Of a DNA stretch of 14,076 bases, positions 6,543 through 12,728 are shown in pieces. Every line of letters starts with the position of its first letter. The first letter of the stretch is position 1. The notes under the pieces are model-generated. The model was not told where the DNA came from and did not search any database. It saw only the letters and a program-made list of their open reading frames with translations. The position numbers were made by a program, and so were the translations under genes. Source of the DNA: an uncultured Blautia sp. (GTDB lineage Bacteria; Bacillota; Clostridia; Lachnospirales; Lachnospiraceae); the NCBI RefSeq assembly GCF_937880195.1, contig NZ_CALFLA010000105.1, positions 1-14,076 of the forward strand, read 5' to 3'.

Positions 6543-6573
6543 AGGTTAGCAGTTCAAGTACACTTTAAGTCAA
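6543..6573 (-). promoter_or_regulatory. MerR-type promoter/operator of the alcohol dehydrogenase
   Basis: On the minus strand, TTGACT (complement of 6568-6573) and TAACCT (complement of 6543-6548) are 19 bases apart, the long spacer typical of MerR-activated promoters. Inside the spacer sits a near-perfect dyad at 6553-6568, TTCAAGT and ACTTTAA arms, similar to AdhR/NmlR-type sites. The divergent MerR-type pseudogene at 6623 is its expected activator. The -10 box now ends one base from the first ATG of the truncated dehydrogenase. Confidence 0.75.
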
Positions 6574-6622
6574 TAGGTAATTTGAAATTTTTTGCAAGAT
6601 TTTTAATAAATTGGAGGATAAA

Positions 6623-7062
6623 ATGTCAGCTTATACAATAAAAGAAATTTCTGAAATGTTCATATCCTATCATCTGCTTTGAGGTATTATGAAGACGCCG
6701 GGATCCTTCCTAATATTGAGCGAAACTCATCAGGTCAGCGTATTTTTACAGACTGGCATATTGAACGTTTAAAAGCAATCTGCTGTTTTTAAAATACAGG
6801 AATGACCATTGTGCAGCTGAAACAGTTTTTTGGATATGAGGAATCAGAGCCGGAAAATATTGATGAAATATTAAATATTTTGGAAACCAGGAAGGAAACG
6901 GTAGAAGACCAGATAGAAAATCTGCAGAAAAACTATGTCCATATACTCAGAAAATTATGTTATTATAAAGCGATAAAAGAAAGTCTTAATGTAAATCAGC
7001 CGCTTCCCAGATGGAAGGACTATGAAACAAAAGATGTTTCTGATTTTATCAGTTCAAAATGA
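6623..7062 (+). pseudogene. MerR-family regulator (AdhR/NmlR-like), frameshifted and nonsense-mutated
   Basis: The gene starts at ATG 6623 with GGAGG at 6613-6617. The first 13 codons read 'MSAYTIKEISEMF'. A single missing base at about 6660 then shifts the frame, and translation would stop at the TGA at 6680-6682. In the restored frame the domain continues 'HILSSALRYYEDAGILPNI' and 'RIFTDWHIERLKAI', the classic MerR winged helix. A second lesion, TAA at 6790-6792, stands where Lys (AAA) is expected in 'CCFKNTGM'. After it, 86 codons with a coiled-coil-like 'ILETRKETVEDQIENLQKNYVHILRKL' run to 7062. The repaired protein would be about 146 aa, normal for the family. It is divergent from the dehydrogenase it presumably controlled in response to aldehydes or other electrophiles. 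The fragment starting at 6802 has no ribosome binding site and is probably not made. Confidence 0.9.
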
Positions 7063-7068
7063 TGGAGA

Positions 7069-7084
7069 AAAGGCGGTAGTACAA
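7069..7084 (+). repeat. 16-bp direct repeat, copy 1
   Basis: AAAGGCGGTAGTACAA occurs here and again at 7308-7323, where it forms the ribosome binding region of glpP. This copy begins 6 bases after the MerR pseudogene stop and precedes a possible 37-codon reading frame at 7108. Confidence 0.85.
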
Positions 7085-7107
7085 TATATAAGGGGACTAA
7101 GAACATT

Positions 7108-7221
7108 ATGATCAGAAAAAAGTTTAAAAAAATAAATCTTTCTGATCTCAATTCTTTTGATTATGTAATTATATATGGTTTGTTTTTGTTGAAATTAGTT
7201 GCAAAAACTATAATTTTATGA
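7108..7221 (+). CDS. Possible 37-aa membrane peptide
   Basis: ATG at 7108 opens 37 codons with a basic start ('MIRKKFKKINL') and a hydrophobic second half ('YVIIYGLFLLKLVAKTIIL'). That could span the membrane once. AAGGGG at 7090-7095 is 12 bases upstream, farther than ideal. The stretch is AT-rich and such a frame can arise by chance; its end overlaps the proposed glpP promoter. I do not recognise it. Its only support is the 16-bp repeat upstream that also precedes glpP. Confidence 0.2.
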   Translation: MIRKKFKKINLSDLNSFDYVIIYGLFLLKLVAKTIIL

Positions 7222-7227
7222 TATTAT
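7199..7227 (+). promoter_or_regulatory. Likely promoter of the glpP-mgtC-mgtC operon
   Basis: TTGCAA at 7199-7204 and TATTAT at 7222-7227 are 17 bases apart, upstream of the leader hairpin. The region is so AT-rich that other -10 choices exist (TATAAT at 7210-7215, TATAAA at 7232-7237), so the exact start is uncertain. Confidence 0.5.
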
Positions 7228-7260
7228 TTTGTATAAATTAAATAGATACGGAGAATGTAG

Positions 7261-7301
7261 AGTATAGTATCAAGAAAAAGTTTGAGATACTATACTTTTT
7301 T
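7261..7301 (+). terminator. Intrinsic terminator hairpin in the glpP leader (attenuator candidate)
   Basis: AGTATAGTATC at 7261-7271 pairs perfectly with GATACTATACT at 7286-7296 around a 14-base loop and is followed by six T (7296-7301). It lies after the probable promoter and only 23 bases before the glpP ATG. It would therefore stop leader transcripts before glpP unless it is overridden. GlpP proteins act at exactly this kind of leader terminator, so self-regulation is plausible. Confidence 0.85.
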
Positions 7302-7307
7302 ATTTGG

Positions 7308-7323
7308 AAAGGCGGTAGTACAA
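7308..7323 (+). repeat. 16-bp direct repeat, copy 2 (glpP ribosome binding region)
   Basis: This copy is identical to 7069-7084. It contains AAAGGCGG about 8 bases before the glpP ATG at 7324, directly after the leader terminator. Confidence 0.85.
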
Positions 7324-7893
7324 ATGAATAATAAATTTTATGATCTGCTTGAAAGTAATCCGGTTATTGCAGCTATCAAAGATGACGAAGGGTTGGATAT
7401 ATGCTGCAGATATAATGAAATAAAAGTGGTGTTTATATTATATGGAGATATTTGTAGCTTAAAGCATATTGTGGATAAATTACATAAGGCGGGAAAAATT
7501 GCAATAGCCCATATTGATCTTATAACCGGACTTAGTGGAAAAGAAATTGCCGTACAGTTTTTAAAGGAAAACACGGATGTAGATGGGATTATCTCAACCA
7601 AACCATCACTGATAAAAAAAGCAAATAGTTTATCCTTATATACTATTTTAAGAGTTTTTGTTCTTGATTCAATGGCGTTTAAAAATATAGATAATTTGAT
7701 CAGAACAGGAAACCCGGATGTCTTGGAAATTTTACCTGGCGTAATGCCCAAAATTATTAAAAAGGTCTGTAAAATGCTTCCGATACCTATTATAGCGGGA
7801 GGTCTGATCTCTGACAGAGAAGACGTTTTGGAGGCATTAGATGCAGGAGCAATTTCTGTTTCTTCAACAAATCCAGATGTATGGTTAATGTAA
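7324..7893 (+). CDS. glpP: Glycerol-3-phosphate-responsive antiterminator GlpP
   Basis: This 189-aa protein matches GlpP along its full length: 'FYDLLESNPVIAAIKDDEGL' at the start, 'VVFILYGDICSL', 'GKIAIAHIDLITGLSGKEIAV', 'DGIISTKPSLIKKA', 'EILPGVMPKIIKKV', and 'IPIIAGGLISDREDV' to the end. The fold is a TIM-barrel-like glycerol-3-phosphate sensor. In Bacillus subtilis GlpP binds leader RNA of glycerol genes and prevents termination. I start at ATG 7324; a TTG at 7282 would place the start inside the terminator stem. The usual targets (glpF, glpK, glpD) are absent here. Instead glpP leads an operon with two MgtC-like genes, the first beginning 17 bases downstream. A terminator stands right before it, suggesting self-control. 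Confidence 0.95.
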   Translation: MNNKFYDLLESNPVIAAIKDDEGLDICCRYNEIKVVFILYGDICSLKHIVDKLHKAGKIAIAHIDLITGLSGKEIAVQFLKENTDVDGIISTKPSLIKKANSLSLYTILRVFVLDSMAFKNIDNLIRTGNPDVLEILPGVMPKIIKKVCKMLPIPIIAGGLISDREDVLEALDAGAISVSSTNPDVWLM

Positions 7894-7909
7894 AAAGGGG
7901 AAGTGTAAA

Positions 7910-8593
7910 ATGCCACAGACATGGGTTACAAATTTGGATTTAGAATTTGCTGTTCGCCTTCTGATATCATGCGTTTGTGGAGGGATTATAGGGATAGAGA
8001 GGAGACACAGGCATAAAGAAGCAGGCGTAAAAACTCATATGATTGTTGCCGTGGGCGCTGCTTTATTTGTTATAGTTTCGAAATATGCTTTTTCAGATAT
8101 GCTTTCTCTTAATGGTGTACGAGCAGATCCGGCAAGAATTGCATCAAATGTAGTAACAGGCGTTAGTTTTCTTGGCGCAGGCATGATAAGTATAAGAGGC
8201 GATATCGTTTTAGGATTAACGACGGCAGCCGGAATATGGGTAACGGCTTCTATAGGTATGGCAATAGGAGCAGGTTTATATATTTTAGGAATTGCAGGAA
8301 CCGTCTTAATCATTATTGTGCAATTTATTCTTCACTATGGAAATGGTCAGGGAATAGATAAATTAATCAGTAGTAGAATAGTTGTTCAAATGGAAGAAGA
8401 TTCAGAGTCATTTATACAGTTAAGAAAAATGATGGAAAGAAAAAAGATAAGGATCTGTGGAATGAAAATGAAACGCCACAGAGATCATACTATTACATAT
8501 ACAATGGATGTACATATGCCGGGAACATTAAAAGCAGAAGATATACTTGAATTTATAAAAGAGAACAGTAATATAAAATCTATTGGGATATAG
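7910..8593 (+). CDS. MgtC/SapB-family membrane protein, copy 1
   Basis: The 227-aa protein has the MgtC/SapB core. 'GGIIGIERRHRHKEAGVKTHMIVAVGA' (24-50) is the family signature. It is followed by 'ARIASNVVTGVSFLGAG' (75-91) and 'GLTTAAGIWVTASIGMAIGAGLY' (102-124). Four to five membrane segments lie within residues 10-142, and a soluble tail of about 80 residues (150-227) resembles the ACT-like domain of full-length MgtC. MgtC proteins are linked to low-magnesium survival and F-ATPase control in some pathogens; many relatives in Firmicutes have no known role, so I give no gene symbol. AGGGGAAG precedes the ATG and 16 bases separate it from glpP. The two are surely co-transcribed, which ties expression to whatever frees the glpP leader. 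Confidence 0.92.
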   Translation: MPQTWVTNLDLEFAVRLLISCVCGGIIGIERRHRHKEAGVKTHMIVAVGAALFVIVSKYAFSDMLSLNGVRADPARIASNVVTGVSFLGAGMISIRGDIVLGLTTAAGIWVTASIGMAIGAGLYILGIAGTVLIIIVQFILHYGNGQGIDKLISSRIVVQMEEDSESFIQLRKMMERKKIRICGMKMKRHRDHTITYTMDVHMPGTLKAEDILEFIKENSNIKSIGI

Positions 8594-8607
8594 TTGAGGG
8601 ATACGAC

Positions 8608-9285
8608 ATGAAATTGTCTTTTTTTCCAGAATATATAGAATTAGAATGTATAGTGCGCATGCTGTTTGCTGGGGGCTTGGGGATTCTTTTGGGAGCAGAA
8701 AGATCCAAGAATCAAAAGGTGGCTGGTGTGCGTACTTATGTAATTGTTGCAGTGTGTGCATCAATATTTGCAATGGTTTCTGTATATGGATTTCTTGATG
8801 TAGCGTCAGAAAAAACTCAAGTGGATATATCAAGAGTAGCACATACTGTAGTAACGGGAGTTAGTTTTCTGGGAACAGGAATTATTTTTTCGAAGAGAGA
8901 CCAGGTGCAGGGAATTACTACAGCAGCAGGAATTTGGGTGACAGCAGCAATCGGGATTGCTTGTGGAACAGGAATGTACTTTTTGGCCGGAACCGCGTCA
9001 GCTTTGATTTTGATTACCCAGATTGTAATTAAAAAGGTGACTTTTCGCGGAAGTAAAGTAAATGGTAAAATTGTTGTATATATGGATGATGATATTGTAT
9101 CGTTGAGAAATTTTGAAAAGGTTTTGCAGGAAAGACATATAGAAATATGTGGGACTAATATCCGAAGGCATAAAAAACAGCAAGTGATATACACATTTTA
9201 TGTTCGTGTATTTGAAAAGAATAACATTGCAAATCAGATGTGTGAAATAATCACAAGACAAGAGGTGAAAAATATAGAATTTTAG
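8608..9285 (+). CDS. MgtC/SapB-family membrane protein, copy 2
   Basis: The 225-aa protein is a diverged paralogue of the preceding gene with the same layout. It has 'GGLGILLGAERSKNQKVAGVR' (22-42), 'SRVAHTVVTGVSFLGTG' (75-91) and 'GITTAAGIWVTAAIGIACGTGMY' (102-124), then a soluble tail with 'ERHIEICGTNIRRHKKQQVIYTFYVRV'. The lines match copy 1 position by position, including 'IRIC/IEIC' and 'H+..TI/VIYT' in the tail, so a tandem duplication is clear. The two copies have since diverged: 'TH' in the signature of copy 1 is 'TY' here. GAGGGA lies before the ATG and 14 bases separate the genes. The pair might form a heteromer (inference). No clear terminator follows; a new promoter begins 51 bases downstream. 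Confidence 0.92.
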   Translation: MKLSFFPEYIELECIVRMLFAGGLGILLGAERSKNQKVAGVRTYVIVAVCASIFAMVSVYGFLDVASEKTQVDISRVAHTVVTGVSFLGTGIIFSKRDQVQGITTAAGIWVTAAIGIACGTGMYFLAGTASALILITQIVIKKVTFRGSKVNGKIVVYMDDDIVSLRNFEKVLQERHIEICGTNIRRHKKQQVIYTFYVRVFEKNNIANQMCEIITRQEVKNIEF

Positions 9286-9336
9286 AAAAAATAATGAGAT
9301 GTTTTCGGGAAAAATAGAAATAATACGTGAAAATAC

Positions 9337-9365
9337 TTGAAAAAATAAAAAGATTATGATAAAAT
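9337..9365 (+). promoter_or_regulatory. Promoter of the sugar transporter/fucosidase operon
   Basis: TTGAAA at 9337-9342 and TAAAAT at 9360-9365 are 17 bases apart. The leader to the ATG at 9537 would be about 165 bases, long enough to hold a short reading frame (9412) and a dyad (9472-9492). Confidence 0.65.
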
Positions 9366-9411
9366 ATTGTTAATATAACAAGAGATGCTTGGAGAAGAGA
9401 GAAGGCATAGA

Positions 9412-9495
9412 ATGATTTCTAAGAGATTAGAATTATTTTATGTCTATTTTTTTGAAAAGAAAATTCAGAAATTTTACTCTGCAGAGGTAAAATAG
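9412..9495 (+). CDS. Possible 27-aa leader peptide
   Basis: ATG at 9412 opens 27 codons ('MISKRLELFYVYFFEKKIQKF' and six more) ending in TAG at 9493-9495. AGAAGG at 9400-9405 sits 6 bases before the ATG, a proper ribosome binding site. It lies inside the long leader of the sugar-binding protein operon, and its last codons overlap the dyad at 9472-9492. It has no known relative that I recognise and may be chance. Confidence 0.3.
   Translation: MISKRLELFYVYFFEKKIQKFYSAEVK
9472..9492. promoter_or_regulatory. Dyad in the transporter operon leader
   Basis: TTTTACTCTG (9472-9481) faces CAGAGGTAAAA (9482-9492), complementary except for one bulged base. It lies about 45 bases before the binding-protein ATG and well after the -10 box. 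It may be an operator or a leader hairpin; no T-run follows. Confidence 0.35.
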
Positions 9496-9536
9496 AGGTA
9501 CTTAACAAAACAAATAATGAAAGGAAGGGAAAACAA

Positions 9537-10877
9537 ATGCAAAAGAGGAAATTAACAGCGCTATTACTTACAGGGATTATGGCTTTAACAACATTTCAAG
9601 CTGTAAATGTTGCGGCGAAAGAAACTGAAGTTTCTTACGATGTAGAAAATATGGAGTTTGAAGATGTTACAATTACTCTCCATACAAGATGGGATATGGG
9701 AGATATAACAGGAACATTATTTCAGAATATTGTTGAAGGATTTAAGGAAAAATATCCAGGTATTAATATTGAACAGATTAATATTCCTACGGAATCTGAA
9801 TATTTGAACTCAGAATCAGTATTAATGTCTGATGAAGCATCTATGCCGAATATTATTTTGGAATACGGCGGTTCTCGTATAGCAGATTACATTAAATCGG
9901 GCTTGATTGTAAATATGGAGCCTTATTTTGAGCAATACCCGGAATGGAAAGATTCATTTAATTCATTAGGTAAAAGCCTTACAGATTATACTGCATATGG
10001 AATAGAAGGAAGCTATGGAACACCATGGTCTGCATACCAGGTACTTCTGTTCTATAATGAAGATATTTTGAAAGAAAACGATATTGATGTTGCTTCATTG
10101 GAAAGCTGGGACGGACTGATGGAAGCTTGTGAAAAATTAAAAGCTAATGGAATTCAGCCGTTTGATATAGGGGAAAAATCAGACTATCGTTTTGGTCATC
10201 TTCATTCAGCATTAAACTATAAAACATATGGATGCGATATTGCTGAAAAGTTAGGAACACGAGAATTATCCTATGATGGAGAAGAACAGACTGCAATTTA
10301 CCAGATGATGATTGATGCATATGAAAAAGGCTATCTGGGAACTAACTTATTAGGAAATGATGATATGCAGGAAAGAGCTATATTTAATACTGGAAAAGCT
10401 GCGTTTATGACAATGGGAACCTGGTACTGTGGTGAACAGCATGAAGGTGTTGAGCTTTTTGACCAGCAAAAAATTCATGCGATTCGTATGCCGTATGTAA
10501 ATAAAGAATATCAGTATCATGATATGGGCGGCGGAACAGATGCCTATTATGTTGTAGATACAGGTGATCCAGAAGAGGTAGCAGCATCCGTATTGTTCTT
10601 GAAATACATGACAAGTGAAGAACAGCTCATTGAATTTTCAAAGGGATATCCGGTTCCAATGTGTATTGATTTTGAAGGAGATAGTGGAAGTTATCTGATG
10701 GAAGAGGCAAAAGCAATTATTGCTGAAACTCAGGAAGTACGAGGGGATATTGAGAATTATGATATTGCGGCTCATATGATCAATACTGTACGTCAGAATC
10801 TCCAGAGTATTGCTATGGGAACGGATGCAGAGACGTTAGGCAAAACAATTGTAGATACGATTGCACAGTATGAATAA
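9537..10877 (+). CDS. Sugar ABC transporter solute-binding protein (family 1)
   Basis: The 446-aa protein is a CUT1 extracellular solute-binding protein: 'ITLHTRWDMGD' at the start of the mature part, 'FKEKYPGINIEQI', 'LIVNMEPYFEQYPEW', 'YGTPWSAYQVLLFYNEDILKEN' and 'FNTGKAAFMTMGTWY' are standard family landmarks. It should capture an oligosaccharide or sugar outside the cell and pass it to the permeases at 10979-12711. The N-terminus is a signal peptide (basic residues 2-5, hydrophobic 7-20) with a plausible signal peptidase I site after 'VNVAA' (residue 27). There is no cysteine near it, so the usual lipoprotein anchor is missing. AAGGAAGGG lies 7 bases before the ATG. The neighbouring fucosidase suggests a fucosylated ligand, which the sequence alone cannot prove. 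Confidence 0.93.
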   Translation: MQKRKLTALLLTGIMALTTFQAVNVAAKETEVSYDVENMEFEDVTITLHTRWDMGDITGTLFQNIVEGFKEKYPGINIEQINIPTESEYLNSESVLMSDEASMPNIILEYGGSRIADYIKSGLIVNMEPYFEQYPEWKDSFNSLGKSLTDYTAYGIEGSYGTPWSAYQVLLFYNEDILKENDIDVASLESWDGLMEACEKLKANGIQPFDIGEKSDYRFGHLHSALNYKTYGCDIAEKLGTRELSYDGEEQTAIYQMMIDAYEKGYLGTNLLGNDDMQERAIFNTGKAAFMTMGTWYCGEQHEGVELFDQQKIHAIRMPYVNKEYQYHDMGGGTDAYYVVDTGDPEEVAASVLFLKYMTSEEQLIEFSKGYPVPMCIDFEGDSGSYLMEEAKAIIAETQEVRGDIENYDIAAHMINTVRQNLQSIAMGTDAETLGKTIVDTIAQYE

Positions 10878-10911
10878 GACAGAATAGAAAGTATCAGAAG
10901 GAATAACCAGA

Positions 10912-10955
10912 TATGCACAAATACATAGGAGCATATTCTACTGTATTTGTGCATA
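10912..10955. repeat. Perfect 14-bp inverted repeat between binding-protein and permease genes
   Basis: TATGCACAAATACA at 10912-10925 and TGTATTTGTGCATA at 10942-10955 are perfect complements around a 16-base loop. No T-run follows, so it is not a plain terminator. It begins 35 bases after the binding-protein stop and ends just before the permease ribosome binding site. In this place it could protect the upstream mRNA from 3' decay. Confidence 0.8.
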
Positions 10956-10978
10956 CTTGGGTAGGAGGTGTATGCTAT

Positions 10979-11872
10979 ATGGTATCTTCCAATAGAAAAA
11001 GAATTGCTTTTTTTAAATCAATACTATTTGTATTGCCAGGTATTGCAATTACTGCTATTTTTGTAATTTATCCTGTGATTAATACATTTTGGTTGTCATT
11101 AAATCAATGGAACGGTGTTGCAACATCTCCATTAAAATGGGTTGGGATTGAGAATTACATAAAGATTTTGAGTAGTGAAAAATTTTGGAATAGTATGCTG
11201 AATGCATTGTATTTTATGATTGGAGGTTTTGTGGTACTAATGCCGCTTGCCTTTGGTATGGCGCTTTTAGTGACTTCCAAGATCAGATTTACTAAATTTT
11301 TTAAAGCTTCGTATTTAATGCCAGTTATGTTAGGAACAACGGCAGTTGGTCTGATGTGGACTTTTATATTGAATTCAGATATTGGACTTTTGGCAGGATT
11401 CTTGAGAGCCATAGGATTAGAAGAATTGGTTATGAATTGGTTGGCAACGCCTACCGTTAATATATGGTGCGTTGTGTTAGTAAATGAATGGATGTATGCC
11501 GGATATAATATGTTGATATTTGCAGCAGGTATTGTAGCGATTCCGAACGATGTACATGATGCTGCTTTGTTAGATGGCTGTGTTGGATTAAAGAAAATTA
11601 TTTATATAATTGTTCCTTTGTGCAAGAATATGTTTATGGTTTTTTCTGTATTGTGTATTACGGGGTGTTTAAAAGCTTTTGATATTGTATGGGCTATGAC
11701 TAATGGTGGTCCTGTTGATTCCAGCGCGACACCAGCAGTTTTATTGTATACACAGGGATTTCAATTTAAACTGATGGGACGAAGCAGCGCGATAGGTATT
11801 ATTCTTTTAGTTTTAGGACTTGTTTTATCGGTATTATTAAACAACGTTATTTTTAAACAGGAGAAAGACTAA
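10979..11872 (+). CDS. Sugar ABC transporter permease, MalF-like (CUT1)
   Basis: This 297-aa integral membrane protein has six likely membrane segments (about 12-40, 74-98, 112-134, 160-187, 208-235, 268-292). The EAA loop that contacts the ATPase is 'HDAALLDGCVGLKKIIYIIVPL' (193-214). The N-terminal 'LFVLPGIAITAIFVIYPVINTFWLSL' is characteristic of MalF/UgpA-type subunits. I chose ATG 10979 because AGGAGGTG lies 8 bases before it (10963-10970). The in-frame ATG at 10913 lies within the left arm of the inverted repeat, lacks a comparable site, and would add 22 residues unlike the family. The stop overlaps the next start by one base. It works with the MalG-like subunit and an ATPase supplied from elsewhere. 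Confidence 0.93.
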   Translation: MVSSNRKRIAFFKSILFVLPGIAITAIFVIYPVINTFWLSLNQWNGVATSPLKWVGIENYIKILSSEKFWNSMLNALYFMIGGFVVLMPLAFGMALLVTSKIRFTKFFKASYLMPVMLGTTAVGLMWTFILNSDIGLLAGFLRAIGLEELVMNWLATPTVNIWCVVLVNEWMYAGYNMLIFAAGIVAIPNDVHDAALLDGCVGLKKIIYIIVPLCKNMFMVFSVLCITGCLKAFDIVWAMTNGGPVDSSATPAVLLYTQGFQFKLMGRSSAIGIILLVLGLVLSVLLNNVIFKQEKD

Positions 11873-12711
11873 TGAAGTATAAAAGAACTGAAAGAAGAAC
11901 ACATATGTTTTTTCTTTACTTGACGGCAATAATTTTAGCCGTATGTACATTTCTGCCATTAGTAATTACACTGCTGTCATCATTTAAGACGAATGAGGAT
12001 ATTCTTTTGGGAATGTTTTCTTTACCAGATAAATGGATATTTGAAAATTACCCAGAAGCTATCAAAACAGCAAATGCATTTCGTGTTATTGCGAATTCAC
12101 TTTTTGTTGCGATTGCAACTTTGATTGTGACAGTTATCATAGCACTACCAGCAGCATATGCAATTGCCAGAAAAAATTATAGATATTTAAAGGGCGTTTA
12201 CTTCCTTTTTATGGCTGGAGTAATGGTTCCGGTTCATACTACGCTGGTTTCTATTTCCAAAATTTCCAGTACATTGGGAGCACGTAACAGTTATTTATTT
12301 TTAATTTTGGTATATGTAGCTTTTAACCTGTCACAGGCAATTTTTTTGTTTTCGGGTTATATTGGAAGCCTGGATCGAGGATTGGATGATGCAGCGCGTA
12401 TTGACGGATGTGGTGATTTTAGGATATTAACAAATATTTTGTTGCCTATATGTAAACCTATTATTGCTACGGAGGCAATTTTAGTATTTATCTATGGATA
12501 CAGTGAATTGATTTTTTCTTTGATATTAATATCAGATAGTGAAAAATATACTGTATCGCGAGCTATGCTTAGTTTTACCAGTAATTATGCTACGAATTAT
12601 GGACCTAAATTTGCATTTGTAATTATGTCAATGATACCAATGCTTATTATTTATTTGATTCTTCATGAAAAAGTTGAATCAGGAATATTAGCGGGGGCAA
12701 TTAAAGGTTAG
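11872..12711 (+). CDS. Sugar ABC transporter permease, MalG-like (CUT1)
   Basis: This 279-aa protein is the second permease subunit. The N-terminal membrane segment ('YLTAIILAVCTFLPLVITLLSSFKT') and 'NSLFVAIATLIVTVIIALPAAYAIAR' are typical of MalG/UgpE proteins. So are 'GVMVPVHTTLVSI', the EAA loop 'DDAARIDGCGDFRILTNILLP' (172-192) and the C-terminal 'SGILAGAIKG'. Its ATG overlaps the TAA of the MalF-like gene in TAATG, so the two are translationally coupled, as expected for subunits needed in equal amounts. AGGAG is 8 bases upstream. Neither here nor downstream is there an ATPase gene; the MsmK/UgpC-type ATPase at 3228-4319 is the best local candidate. Confidence 0.94.
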   Translation: MKYKRTERRTHMFFLYLTAIILAVCTFLPLVITLLSSFKTNEDILLGMFSLPDKWIFENYPEAIKTANAFRVIANSLFVAIATLIVTVIIALPAAYAIARKNYRYLKGVYFLFMAGVMVPVHTTLVSISKISSTLGARNSYLFLILVYVAFNLSQAIFLFSGYIGSLDRGLDDAARIDGCGDFRILTNILLPICKPIIATEAILVFIYGYSELIFSLILISDSEKYTVSRAMLSFTSNYATNYGPKFAFVIMSMIPMLIIYLILHEKVESGILAGAIKG

Positions 12712-12728
12712 AAAAGGTGGGACAGGAT

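Noticed and set aside
7282..7323. TTG start extending GlpP by 14 residues
   Set aside because: It begins in the loop of the leader terminator and has no ribosome binding site; ATG 7324 matches the family start.
8035..9261. Minus-strand reading frames opposite the MgtC-like genes
   Set aside because: They are mirror frames of the conserved membrane-protein genes with no motifs or ribosome binding sites.
10913..10978. Upstream ATG for the MalF-like permease
   Set aside because: It falls in the left arm of the inverted repeat and lacks a good ribosome binding site; ATG 10979 has AGGAGGTG 8 bases upstream.
12717..12728. GTG start for the fucosidase
   Set aside because: The codon is part of the ribosome binding site for ATG 12729.
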